From: Bryopsis sp. KO-2023
Taxonomy: Eukaryota; Chlorophyta; Ulvophyceae; Bryopsidales; Bryopsidaceae
Length of the DNA: 64,000 nt
NCBI GenBank assembly: GCA_030272585.1
Contig: BSYQ01000007.1
Coordinates: forward strand, 4,716,001 to 4,780,000
Direction: 5' to 3'
Part shown: in pieces, positions 30,333 through 42,403 of the stretch
Numbering within the stretch: the first letter of the stretch is position 1
How the letters are laid out: each line of letters begins with the position of its first letter
The notes under the pieces: model-generated
The model's input: the letters and a program-made list of their open reading frames with translations, nothing else
Database searches by the model: none
What the model was told of the DNA's origin: nothing
Translations under genes and position numbers: made by a program

Positions 30333-32575
30333 ATGCAGGATCATATGCGGCCCGACGACGTTGTAAAGTACATCGACTATGGAGTTATTGTGACTGCTGG
30401 TAAGGGCAGAGGAGTAAATTTGAGGATTTTCTTTCCCTAGCGTCAAGCCCCGCGGCTGCTTCTGCCCTCATAAAACCCTTTTCTGTTGCTTTTACTCCCC
30501 ATTTTCTCTGGCTCGCTCGTTTCGTTTTGTCGGCATCACTCTTTTTTTTCCAGAGGTTGAGTTCTTTTCCAGAGGACGAGTTCTGGCGGGGACACCATTT
30601 CCCCGTGAGGTTCGCGCTCCGTTTCTGTTTCACTTTTTTTTTGGAGTGAGAAAAGAAGTTTTGCTGTTCCTGGAAGTGACGTGTCAGGTGGTGGCAGGTG
30701 GTCTCGCCGTCCTGGCAGCGTTTGGCGCTATATACGCCTGGCCTTGGTCCAAATTCGCGCCCAAGCAGGGGGGGTCGACCGAGTACAACTCGATATGGGG
30801 CGTCAGGGTGTGCCTGCAAATGACAGCCTTTTTCTGGCTGGTGAGACATCTCTTTCAGATGTGCATGCATGGATATAAAACCCCCCAATATCCATGCATG
30901 CATTCTTATTTGTTGCAGCTTTCAAATTTAATTTTCTCGAGTTTAAAATCGAGTGCATTTTTGTTTTTTTTTTTGGGGGGGGGGAACAAATTAACCTTAC
31001 AAAAGAGTGAAGTGGCATGGTTGGTCAAGAATATAGCCCACTCTTTTGAAACAGATGTTTTTTTTTTCAACCCCATTCTGATGTATGGTGATGTTGAATT
31101 TTCGGGTGTACTTCTTCTTTGGTATATACAGCTGTCGCCTTTGTTGCAACGCCATGAAGCCTGGGGCCAAAAGGTCGACGTTTTGGAGCAGCTCGATGTC
31201 TCTGGCTCCGTGCCTTGTGAGCTATATTTATCGGCTCGACTGGGTTTGTTCGAACCGTTCTTTTTGTTCCTTGGATTGCTGGCCTTCAGGCATTCCCTGA
31301 GGCAAGGAGAAGGGTGAGTGCACACAGCGCTTTCTCAGTTTTCTTTTTCCCGTTTTTTTTTTCTTTCTAATTAAGGAACTAATTACTGAACTAATTAAGG
31401 ACCCCCCCCCCCCAGAAAAAAAAAAGAAAAAGAAAAAAAAAGCTCTTTCAAGACAGGATTTATTGCATCGGACTGTTCTTTTTTTCCTTTCTTTTCCTTC
31501 CTTTTTTTTTTTTTTTTTTTCAATTTGGGGGGGGGGGGGGGGGCGTGCTTGGGAATGTCTCGAAAGAACAGTGCCAATCGATTAAAGGTGAAGCTGTTCT
31601 GAATATGTGTGTGTGTTTTCCCTTTATTGATGCAGTTGGGAAGTTCTGAATGATACCGAGATGGGCGAAACCAAAGCAAGAGAAGAATATGTAAATCGAA
31701 AGATAATTGGGTCCGCTCTGCTTCACACACTCCCCATATTTGGCCTGCAAACCCTCATTGCGGTATTGACTGTGGTGGTTTCCGCCGACATGGAAAGGAA
31801 ATGGGGCTTTCCGAAATATTTCCTCATTTCTTCTGTGGTCGAAAAGGAGGGTTGTGACATTGGGAAGGAGGGGGAGCTGCCAAGCAGTGGGTAAGGTCAA
31901 GCCAAAGTGTTTCTCTTCAACCAATCAGATATGTTCAGCATATCAACTTGACAGGTTGAAATCGAGTCGAAATCGAGTCGAAATAAGGGGAGGAAGTATC
32001 CTTTTGTTTTTGTTTATAAGCTCCTCTCGTTTCCCCCACCCCCTTTTCCAAAAAAAAAGAAAAAAAGAAACTTGAAAAAATACCAAAAAATGAAACTTAA
32101 AAAAAAAAAAAGCCACCCAGGAAACACAAAAGGTAGCAAACAAGTTCTGTATTGGATCGGCAGGTGTGTGGTGTGCATATACCCGTTGATTTCGACGATG
32201 GTGTCGGCTCTGTTCATTCTTTACTACCTTTGGCGGATGTGGCAGATCACTTCCCAAATGATGTTCATAACCTTGAACCAGAGCTTGAAACAGAGAATCG
32301 TGATGTTCCGACTGGCCGTGACCCTCTTGCTTTCGTTGGGGGTGTTGTGTCGTGGTCTGACCGTAATTCCTATGCCGCGGTCCCAGCCGTTCGAGTTTTT
32401 GAGGCTGGGGGACTTCGTTTCGGTGGCCCTGTTCGTGGTGGCGTCCAGTTACTTTTTGGTTGTGAGGCCGGTGCGGGACACTCGATTTGCAGATAAGGTA
32501 AACAGTAAAGAGTTGAACTTGTGGCAAATATCGTCCCAGTCTTCTGAGGCTTTGAAAGCGGTTCATTCGGTGTGA
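30333..32575 (+). CDS. Multi-pass membrane protein resembling uncharacterised land-plant proteins, 352 residues
   Basis: Exons 30333-30399, 30698-30840, 31132-31313, 31636-31890 and 32164-32575 join with exact phases into 352 residues. About seven hydrophobic helices are visible: GLAVLAAFGAIYAW, VCLQMTAFFWLLSPLL, LFEPFFLFLGLLAF, LLHTLPIFGLQTLIAVLTVV, YPLISTMVSALFILYYLW, AVTLLLSLGVLCRGLTVI and FVSVALFVVASSYFLVVRPV. The last third (CIYPLISTMVS, LNQSLKQRIVMFRLA, VVRPVRDTRFAD) resembles, from memory, a family of plant membrane proteins of unknown function. The loop after helix 4 is acidic (SVVEKEGCDIGKEGELP). No enzyme or transporter signature is seen. Introns carry long homopolymers, and intron 2 contains a perfect 15-bp inverted repeat. 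Confidence 0.8.
30862..30902. repeat. Perfect 15-bp inverted repeat (hairpin) in intron 2
   Basis: Left arm 30862-30876 (tgcatgcatggatat) and right arm 30888-30902 (atatccatgcatgca) are perfect reverse complements around an 11-nt loop containing a C run. It begins 22 bp after the splice donor of the membrane protein gene and lies within its intron. Confidence 0.9.
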
Positions 32576-35500
32576 CCAAGAAAGCAAGCCAAACACAAAA
32601 AAAGAAAATCGAAAAAGATGTATTTTGAAAGGAAGAAAGAGGGGTTTTGGGGGAGGGGGTAAAAAAAGGGGATGGGGTGTATATGGGTTTTTAGTTTTGA
32701 ATTGGGTTGTTTGAGGGTTATTATGAGAAAAGAAAAGGGGAAGCAGCAAACACACACGAAAAAAAAACACAGAAAAGACACGCAAAAAAACTGAGGGGTC
32801 TTTTGAGGGGCTGGGGTTTGTTGAAAATTAAAAAAAACCCAGTAAACCTACTGAAAAATTAACCAGGGCTGAAAAAAAAAACAGGAAGGGAAAAAGGGGG
32901 GGAGGGCTGAGACGCGGGAGGGGGTTGTCGAAGAAGTATGGTTAATTAAAAAAAAAAAAGGTTTTTAAAAAGACCTTGGAAAAAGAAAGAAAAGGCCAGC
33001 GCCATTTTTCATCTGTGGGCGTTATGCTGGGATTCAATCATGGGACCTGTTGGTCGGATGTTCGCCAAAAAAAAAAAAGGGGAAGGGGTTTTTAACAGAC
33101 GATGGATTTTGATTTTTTTTTTTCTTCAGTAGAATGAAACAAAAGCTGTGGGGTAGGTGGGTGGGTATCTTTGTTGTGGCGTAATGATGCTGCGTTTGTA
33201 TTTTTTTTTTTTTTTTTTTTTCGAAGAAGGAAAAGAAAAGGAAGAAAAAAACATAAGAGAGGGGGAAGAAGATGTCTGAAAAAAGAAAAAAGAAAGAAAA
33301 TTTGAAGAACTGAACAAGGGGAGAAAAAAAAAGAAAAAAAAAAGTTGAAGGAAAAAAAACAACACTAAACAGTCATCGCTCAACATGTTTTGAAAAAGAA
33401 GAAGAAAAAAAAAAGAGGGGGATATTATTTTTTTTTTTTTGCTTTTTTTCTTTTTCAATGTTTTTTTTTTTTTTTTAATTTAAAGAAAAAAAAAATCTGA
33501 TATGAGGTGCCCGATTGCCACGCATTGGTGGTGGGCTGTAATGTTTTGATAGTATTATAGGTTTTTCTTCTGCTTTTTTTTTTAAATCCTTTATTGTGTT
33601 TCAAAAGGGCGGGGAAAAAAGAAGAGGTTGGAAAAAGATGCTGGGAAAAAAGGAAAAAAAAATTAAAGGGGTCGAAAAAAAAAAAAAAAAAAAGAGTGAA
33701 AAGATGGGACGAAAAGGTGGTTCAAGTGTGCTCCAACACCACACATTACCTGTTCCATCATATTTTTCGCCTTTTTTTTGTGCTTTTTATTTCCCCCAAT
33801 TTTTTCTTCTTTTCACTAAAGACAGACTGGGACAGAAAGGAAAGAAGGTTACTTTGTCTATTTGTAGTTTTTCAGGGTTTAGGGGGGTGAATAACTTGTT
33901 TTTTTGTGCTGGTAAAAAGGGAAATGCACGTGGAAAGGAGGAACGGAAAGAAAAAAAAAAGAAGAGAGAAGCTAGTTAATTCTAGAAAAGGTTTAATGAA
34001 TGGATATGTGGTTTTGGTGTCTAGGACTTCTATTTAAAAAAAAAGAAAGGGAGGGTTAAGAAAAACGGGGAAAAGGAAGTAAAAAGCCAAAAATGAAGCT
34101 AGTGTAAAACCAACACCTGTACGCCGCCCTATTCTTTAGTTATGCATGCGCTTTAATATTTCTATATATATAAAAAAAGGAGGAAAAAAAATTATATTCT
34201 AACTTAGGACAATGTTCGGATGCTTCTGGAATGGAAAAATATTCAACAGGGTTCCCGCTCTTTTTTTTTGTTTTTTTTCAAAATTTTCGATGAGCGTTGG
34301 ATGCAGTTTTCAAGATTTGGGGGGGGAAGAAGGGGTTTTCCTTTCTTTTTTTTTTTATTTTAAAACACTTTCCTTTTTTTCTTAAAAAAATATTTTGTTT
34401 TTCCTGTTTCGCTGAGGAATTACTCTGGGGTGCGAAAAGGTGGTGTGGGGGTTAGAGGCTAGGATAAAACATCACCCCAATTTGGTATAATTTGTTTTCC
34501 TGAAATCTTATGGATTGGACTTGGGAAGGGGGTGTGTGTGTGTTAAAACATGGATAAACTATTTGATTTCTCTTCTTTTTTCCCCCCTTTTTTTTCCCTT
34601 TCTCTCTGAGCAAAAAAAATCAAATCAATGAAAGGGAAAAGAAAAAAGAAACGAAGTCGCAATTGAGGGGGGGGGGGAAGAAGCAAAGGAGAAAACACCG
34701 ATAGAAAAAAAAAAAAAAAAGAACGGAAGAAAAAGCAAATCACAGGGTGATGTTTTTTGTTTTGTTTTCTTTTTTTTTTTCCTCGGTGGTGGTGGCTGTC
34801 GGAGGGGAGCGGAAATATGTGGTGGGGTGGGGTTTTGACATCTGGTTGAGAATATGTGTATTTAATTTGCTGGGATGAGTACTATATATATACATATGTA
34901 TCTATATCGAATGGATCCTTTTTCTTGAAAGATGTACAAGGGTGAGTCACCCTAGTGTCTTTCGACTGATGGAAAAAGGATGTCAGTTTCTTTTTGACGG
35001 CTTTTCTTGGGGTCATGGTTTTTTGTTGGGGTTTTGAAGAGAGGATTTTGAGGGTATGCTGCCTGATAGGGAAGGGGGGGGGGGGGGGAGCTGAAAGAGT
35101 GAGAAGAGGTGTTTTGAGGGAGATTGTTAGTCGTGTAATGGCTGGTGTTCGAAGCGAGTTTCGATTTGACTTGTGTGAACGGCTTGGGGAAAAAAACTGC
35201 AATCTCTTATTGGGACTCTAGATGAGCTCTTGCCTTTGGAATTATAATAAAGAGTGTGTGTATGTGTGGGGAGGTGGCTTCTTCCCTGCTTAACCGACTC
35301 CCCCCTTCCCAGAACAAAAAGCAAAAAAAAAGAGATAAATATGCATGGAATGAGGGGGTTGGGGAGGAAATCTACATTTGGTGTTTTGGTGCAAAAAAAA
35401 AAAAAAAGGAATCGATTTGACTTGGATCGACAGTTGTTGAATTTTCTTTTTTCTTCTTTTTTTTTTCCGGTCACTCTGGATGAATTTATTAATGAGGCTG

Positions 35501-38141
35501 GGGGGGGGGAGTAACAAGAGAGAGAAGGAAGCTGAGATAATTTTTTTGGTTCTTTTTTTTTTTTTAGTGGGAGGGAGGGAAAGAACAAGAAAAACAGGAA
35601 AGCAAAAAAAAAAAAAAAACTGAAAAAAACGCACAAGAAAAAAGAGCATGAAAGAATGTAAGAATAGAGAAAGAACTAGTGGAGTGTGTCGGATTTTGAC
35701 TTTTTTTTTTTATGGGGTTGCGTTTCAGACTGCTGGCATGATGATTGCTCTCACAACTCGCTTCTCTTCTCGTCGGCTGAGGGTACGTAGGAGATCCCCC
35801 AGTTGAAAAGAAAAAAAAAAAAAATCGAATTAAAACCGATTTAAATTTTTTGGGGGCGGTGGTGGTCTGGGGGGAGAGTCGTTCTTTCGTCTTTTTCATT
35901 TCATTTTTTGCTTTTTTTTTTGTTCTTTCATGACGTCGAAAAAAAAAGAAGAAAAAAAAATCTCTCCCCACATCGAAAACGAAGACGAAAAAAACAAAGA
36001 AGAATTAAAAAAAAAAAGATTAGGGAAAGCATGCCACGATTTGAAAAGAGAGAGAGAGAGAGGAAAAAAGAAAAAAAAACAATAGATGCAACTTATGGTA
36101 TAGACATGTATATATATATTTTTAAAAATATATATATGTATGTGGATTTGTGTTTGCATTGGAAGGAGAAGAGAATTGAGATTCAGTCAGAGAGCTCTTT
36201 ATGTAAGAAAAAGGAAAAAGGAAAAAAAAGCACAGATGAAAGATTAGCACGAAAACAGGAAAATGATGGAGAGACTAAAAAAGGAAAGGGTGAAAAAAAA
36301 AGAAAAGTGATGAAATAGGAGTTGAAAGAGGTACAGAATGTGTGGATTCATTTCTATTGCCTTACATCGAACAAATATGTGTATCTATGTATCTGTCTAT
36401 ATGTGTATGTATATTTCTTTTTTTGGTATGGTTATATATATATATATATTTGTGTGGATATATACAAATATCATTTCGTCGCAGTTTCTGGTCGATGGGT
36501 GAAAACATCAGGAAAGGACGAAGTTTAAAGAGAAAAAAGAGAAAAAAAAAAAGAAAAAAAGAAAAAAGAACCAGTTAAAGCTACAAAGAAAGGAAAAAAA
36601 AAAACTTCTAGCAGTTTTGGAAGAAAAAAGAAAAACCAGGAAGAAAGAAAAAAAAACATCATCGAGCGATCTATCGGAATTTCGAAGAAGAAAAAAAAAT
36701 GTGTGAGAGAGGAGAGTGAGAGAGATTATACCAAACAAAAAAAAAAGGGAAAGGGGGGAAGAAAAGTGAAAAAGAAAAAAGCGTTAACTGGAAACACAGA
36801 ATTTTTGTTTTTGTGTGTGGTTTTTGTGGGGGTTGCTTTTTTTTTGGTTGTGCGTGTGGTCCCCATTGTTCTCTTAATTTTGGGGGGGTTGAAAAAAAAA
36901 AAAAAAAGCTCCGGGGGTTTCAGGGAAAGGAAAGTACAAGTTCAAATTGAGGTTGTGGTTGAGGGTGTTTTTTTTTTTACCCTCCAAAAAGAAAAGAAAA
37001 TGGGTAACGATCTGGGGAAGAATTTTATGGCTGTGGTGTTTGTGGAATGACTACTTTAACAAAGGAAAAACAAAAAAAGGAAAAACAAAAAGGAGTTTGA
37101 AGGAGAGAGAGAGAAAAAAAAGGAAGAAAAAGGAAAAAAAAACAAAAGGAGAGAAATATGGAAACTGAACGGTGCGAGGGGACATACATGAAGAAAAAAA
37201 AGCATCAGGTTTGATTGTGTTTCGTGTTTTTTTTTAATATACATATATATGCACACATTTAATACGTATATTATGTAATGCACGTGCCTGTACTTTGGTG
37301 TAATCTATCTTTTTGTCTTTTTTGGGGGTGGTTTGAATATTTTTTGGGGAAGAATAAATTTAAAGAAGGAAGAAAAAAAAAAAGGCATTGGGTGTTATTT
37401 CTTTTGTTTCGTTTTTGTTTGTTTGTTTTTTTTTCCGTGGGCAGGGGGAAATATTTGCCGGACTTTTTTTAATATAAAAAAAGAAGTGAAGACATCAACA
37501 ACAACAACAACGGGTGGGGGGAAATCTAAGGGTTTTATTCTTGGTTTTTCTTTTTTTTTTTTTGCAGTTAAATCAGAGGGGTTTTTTATCGGTCATTGTG
37601 ATGTGTTGAGGATGGGCCGGAGAAGAAATACATCGACATGATTGCTGTCGATATACAGTTGTTGGACCCGGAATTTTGGGGCTCGTGGATAAATGATGGT
37701 CTTTGTTTTCATCTAAATATGGGGTATTTTGTGTTTTTTGATACATGCAGTTATGTCCGTCAGTATCAATTTTTCATTTTTTAGTGGGGGAGAAGGGGAA
37801 GGGGTTGAAAAAAAAGAAAAAAGCGAAAAACAGAACCTCCATCAGAAGGAATTATGCATTCGGTTTGTAATTGCATCAGGATTTACGTTTTTTTTCGTCT
37901 CCTTACAGTGTAGTTCACATATCCACGCTTTCGGGAAAAAATATCGTGGGTGGGAAATACCCAAACAGATTGACGGTGTCAATGAACAAGAAAAACCCAC
38001 AGAAAACATAGACCTTAGGTTCTTAACCAAAGCAATCCATACATACTCTGTTGAATTGCCCACAGAAATCAGCACATAACCACATCCCATCCATGGGAAG
38101 CATCCACAACTGCCTTTTTTTACCCATCGACTCCCATCACA
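32576..38141. other. 5.5-kb low-complexity, G-rich/C-poor convergent intergenic block
   Basis: This separates the 3' ends of the membrane protein gene (+) and CWF19L2 (-). Almost all of it is made of A, T and G homopolymer runs and GA-rich tracts on the plus strand, with very few C. Examples are T runs at 33201-33222 and 33429-33440, A-rich at 33667-33695, G runs at 34662-34678 and 35078-35090, and GAGA at 36048-36061. All frames found here encode only K, F, E or G-rich strings from these runs. Only the last part (about 37.9-38.1 kb) regains normal composition. I see no gene. It could be a long 3' untranslated region, a noncoding transcript or a repeat-rich spacer. Confidence 0.6.
36110..36137. 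repeat. AT-only perfect palindrome, 14 bp per arm
   Basis: Arms 36110-36123 and 36124-36137 are perfect reverse complements with no spacer (AT repeats flanking T5/A5). It lies in the low-complexity block and could extrude as a cruciform. Confidence 0.8.
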
Positions 38142-41100
38142 TCACTGTAAAGCCAAAGTCCAATCATATTCCGCCCACATGGCCTGGAATTCTCTGACCC
38201 AATCCCCCTCCACCACTGTTCCTTGCGATCTGGATTTTCGGTGGAAAGTTTCTGCTGGCAATTTCAGCAGGCCACACAGCACCTTGCGTCCAAAGTCTTC
38301 GTCAAATTTCGACTCATCATCGATCACATGCACGAATCCATCCGCAATGCCAAACTCGACGTGGAAATATGGGAAGTTGTTGGGAATGGTTCCTCGAAGA
38401 CCCTGGAATTTGATGAAACCAGAAGGTCACCATAATTACTCTGTGGCTACATTGTATGTATAATTTATGGCCATAATCGATCTGATTACTCGTATCATGC
38501 TGCTCTGGGTATTCACTAAAATTACGCGAAGAAAACTTCTCACACGGCACCTTTTCTTTGGTCGATATGCAGCGCTTGTGGTGATGTTGATCCCAATCTC
38601 CTGTGGCATCATCGATGCCTTTTTTGAAGTAGAGCGGGGCTTTGTGCATGACATCTGGGGGTACCGGAATGCACTCAACCACAGCATGTCGCTTGAAATC
38701 GTCCAGATGCATAACCGTCTCCAGAAACAACACATGCTTTCCCTGCACCAAAGATACTCAAATCAAAACCACAACCCACATCCATTCACACATGCATTAC
38801 ATTCATTACATCATCTGTGCATCCCCCCCCCTACACACACCCACCCACCTGAGAATGGAACATCTGAATCAGTGCCTTTTTGAAGTTACGCATCTCTGTC
38901 CAAACATTCTCATCCACTTGACACGACGAGGGGCAATGCTCCACTGGGACGATCATGCAATGGCCAGGCACGAGTCTACCTCTCGAAGGCAATCTAAGGT
39001 ATGCCGAAGTTGCGATCGAAACCACCAGATGCTTAGGTCGTTTCGGACACGAAAAGCAAAGCGTGCATTCCTCCTCCACAACATTCAACCTCTTGAAATC
39101 GTTAATCTGGGCCCTTTTGTGGAGCTCTTTTTGCTTGTCATGCCCATGTCGCTTGTCCGGTTTCCGGTGGCGGTGCAGATCGATGCCAGCATCGAAATCA
39201 TACTCGGCGTCCGCATCAAACTCCCCTTCTTTGTACCTCTTGTTCCTCATCACGCTTTCTGCCATTGCTCTATCCATGTCGATCGTATCATCCCCATATC
39301 TGCCAAAGCCACACTGAAATTTCAGTATATATAAATATGTATATGTACATATTTTTTGATTTCTTTCTCAGAATAAACTTTGCTTAAATTTTTGAGGGGC
39401 ATCAGTCTCCTGAATGCCAAGTGCAACTTGATGTGATACGATTGTGGGCATAATAACATGGCTGATCACTGGATGAATTCTCAGCAGCACACCTGGAACG
39501 CTTCACCAGAGTTTTCAGATCAACGTCATCATCATCGTCGAAGTACCGCTTTCGACTGCCATCCTGATGGAAATTGTCTGTTTTTGATCTGGGGTTGCGT
39601 GGGGCTACCTCGGTGCCATCTCGACCAAAAGCTCCCCTTACGGCCCGGCCATGCGAATCCACCAGGGGCAAATTAACGACATCGTCTGACACCGCTCCAC
39701 GCTTTTTGGAGGGTGCACTTTTTCCCTGCAGGAGTAAAGAACAGCAAGCATGTCATGAGGGGTTTTGGTTGGGTGCATTGCTGAAGGGAGGGATTACACC
39801 AGCCATGTGATGGTGGTCAAATCATAAATGTAAACAGTTTACGACTGCATGAAGATGCTCTTACGTAATCGATCTATCTCGACCACCAAAAAAACTCTTC
39901 TTTGTTCAAAAGGATCCGTCCAGTACTGAAGAGTGCACCAGCAAATGAAAAACACCATTTCAAACAGTCGGCCACCTCCATAATCTCAAATATAAAAGTG
40001 GAGTGCATGGCATTTTCCGAAACCTTGGAAAATCTGCGCACCGTGAGCTGTGCCCTCAGCAAAGCAGCTGCAGACACGTTCCCATCTTGGCCCCCAGATG
40101 ACGGCCTCTCTCCACCGAGCGGCTGAGTCTGCTGTCGAGGAACTTCAACCTTTTCCAGCTGTGCACTTTTCCCGTCTGATTCCATAAACAAAACAAACTC
40201 ACTACTACCCCCACCTTCACAACACCAAGCATGACTGCTATCTATACATTTTTTTAAGAGAATCTTTTAAAGACATTCAAAGCTGGATTTTGGCATGCAG
40301 TCAAAATTGAGGAACAGAATTTTCACTGGCTTTCCAACTGGTACTCCGCAAAATGTCTGCGTGCCACCTTTCTCTTCAACTCTATGCTTCCTGTGCTCAT
40401 CCCTAGCAAATTCAGCTTCTTTCAGGAGCGGGTTTCTGGGCTTATTTGAGTCCGATCTTCGGTCCCTGTTCCATGAAAGCCTTTCATCCACTCTGGGAAC
40501 TTTCATCCGGCCCCTGTCGCTTTTTATATCGTCGAGGTAGTGTGGTTGGCGTTTTTTGCCACCTTCTTTTTCCACCCCCTGTTGATACCTTCTGGCCCTG
40601 TCCTTCGCACTGGACAGATGGGCCATAGCTGCAACACCAGCACCCCCAATCTATTCTAAGGATGATGCATTGTGTATTTTTGCATTTTCTGAATCCGTAC
40701 ATTTCAAACCCCCCAACCAAGTAAACCTAGCCAACAGGTAAACCGTGTTGCGATTGAGGTTATTTTTAGAAATTGGGGGGGGAGGGGGGGCATGTCACTC
40801 GTTCGGACAGAGTGGATGGGTTTCATGAGATTTTCCAACCCTTGATGCAGCACATCATTTCCAAACAGGACGAAAAAGAAAAAGAGAAAAAGAAATTCTT
40901 ACTGTGAGCAGCGTGCGTCCGGGTTGCTGCTTCAGCCAGCTTATCAAGATCCAACCCCCGTGATTCAGCAATGTCTTGCAGCGATTTGCCTTCGTTTTCG
41001 GCCCGCATTCGCATTCTTTTCAGAGCTTTCAATCTCCAGCTTGCCCCTCCATCACCCACCACTGTTGAACCCCCAAAAAACCCAAGGTTGAATGTCAGCA

Positions 41101-42209
41101 TTCACTGTCGGCGTTCAAAAACCAATATCCAGCACTCATTTAAACGGTTAGAAACTGACCTGGCAGGGGTTCGGATGAATCTTTAGCTTCTTTGGATTTC
41201 TTTGCCGCATCCTACCACAGCCAATGTGAAACAAAACATCGATCGATGCTGATACAAAACACACATATTGTCCGAAAAAGCCATCACGACACTTGAAGGC
41301 AAGCCCGGATCATAAGTATCTTTTTCAATTGTTCTGTGAACCCTGATTAAATATAAGAGACTGGGAATTTTATTCTCCTTTTTCTTCCCACTTTTGGTTT
41401 TTTGGTTCTGTAAGTCAAGATTAACCCTACCAGTGCTACTCCCCATCCCTTGTCTTCGACCTTGGACCCCTCGACATTTTCAGAATCTTTTTGAACGGCA
41501 TGCGGTCTAGCCATCGGCCCCATCATCCACTCTTCACGAGCCATGCTCGGCTGACTGCTTTTCCCAACATCCCCAGCATTCGAGGTTTCAACAGAGGGTC
41601 CAGCTTCTGATGGCAAACCCATCGTTTCTTTTTGATCGCCATCACTCTGGCTGCAACTTGCTTGGGGATCTAAGACATGCACAACTCGAATCAGGATGGT
41701 ACCAGGAAATGTCAATGCACCTCCAATCAACATCTCCTCTCAGCATCCAGAAATGCTCAATAGTAGAATTGGGTGTCGCCTCAAGAATTAATTTTTTTTT
41801 TTTGGGGGGGGGAGAGGTGGAGGCTTCGGGATGGGGACCGTGAACAGTCAGTCTGACTTCATGGTGGTAAAAATATTCGGAGCGGAAAAAGACCTGAGAT
41901 GAAGAAAAGGGAAAAAAGTGGCTCAAGAATGGTTTCAAACTGCCAGGCGATGTACCTGGACAAGCATCTTCCTTTTTGTGCTTTCGCTCCTTGTGTTTCG
42001 ATTTCCGCTTGCTCTGGAAAAATATCAGAATCAGAAGTTCCCTTTAATAATCAATGGTCAGGCACCTTGTATCCTTTTTTTTTTCCCTGGCTGGCTATAG
42101 CCCCAGCCCCAGCCCCAGCAAAAACAGCAGCATCCCAACACACCTTTTTGTCTTTTTTCTTCTTCTCTTTGTGCTTGTGGCGTTTTTTGACCCCATCCTC
42201 TGAACCCAT
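38142..42209 (-). CDS. CWF19L2: CWF19-like protein 2 (CwfJ family), spliceosome-associated
   Basis: CwfJ/Cwf19 proteins bind late spliceosomes and share a HIT-like fold with debranching-associated Drn1. Minus-strand exons: 42209-42144, 42013-41956, 41669-41431, 41211-41160, 41061-40903, 40628-40368, 40175-40024, 39725 to about 39490, 39313-38849, 38742-38551 and 38402-38142. Phases agree throughout except at the exon 8/9 join, where the donor is uncertain (39.49-39.52 kb). The N-terminus is lysine-rich (KKRHKHKEKKKKDKK). REEWMMGP, LLRAQLTVRRFSK and YFDDDDDVDLKTLVKR follow. CwfJ domain 1 has CTLCFSCPKRPKHLVVSIAT and GRLVPGHCMIVPVEHC; domain 2 has VVECIPVPPDVMHKAPLYFK and NNFPYFHVEFGIADGFVHV. 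It shares a 194-bp divergent promoter with the DnaJ gene. Confidence 0.92.
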
Positions 42210-42403
42210 TTCAGCAAGCCATACTCGACACTCGACAAATTCGTGGATGTTATGTTTCGCGAATTCTCAACGCACCCCCATGCAACTGGCGAATGAGAAT
42301 TTCTCAATTCTCGATCATTTTGGGCACCTTCCACTCGCGTGTGAACATCGATTTGGGAAAAATAACTTGAGAGGTCGAACCCACATGTTTATGATCGAAA
42401 CGC
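42210..42403. promoter_or_regulatory. Divergent promoter, CWF19L2 (-) / DnaJ (+)
   Basis: Only 194 bp separate the two opposed start codons, so both promoters and both 5' untranslated regions must fit here. It contains the palindrome-like string gagaatttctcaattctc near 42294-42311. No known element is assigned. Confidence 0.5.

Noticed and set aside
30919-31131. Extra exon of the membrane protein gene (LSNLIFSSLKSSAF)
   Set aside because: An acceptor exists at 30918 in the right phase, but no good donor follows and the G run breaks the protein; the acceptor at 31131 gives a better continuation.
31943-32785. 280-residue minus-strand frame
   Set aside because: It is antisense to the last exon of the multi-pass membrane protein and its A/G-rich 3' region, which reads as F/P/K-rich sequence.
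33126-37641. Many lysine-, phenylalanine- or glycine-rich frames
   Set aside because: They are translations of A, T and G runs in the low-complexity block; no start or splice context and no domains.
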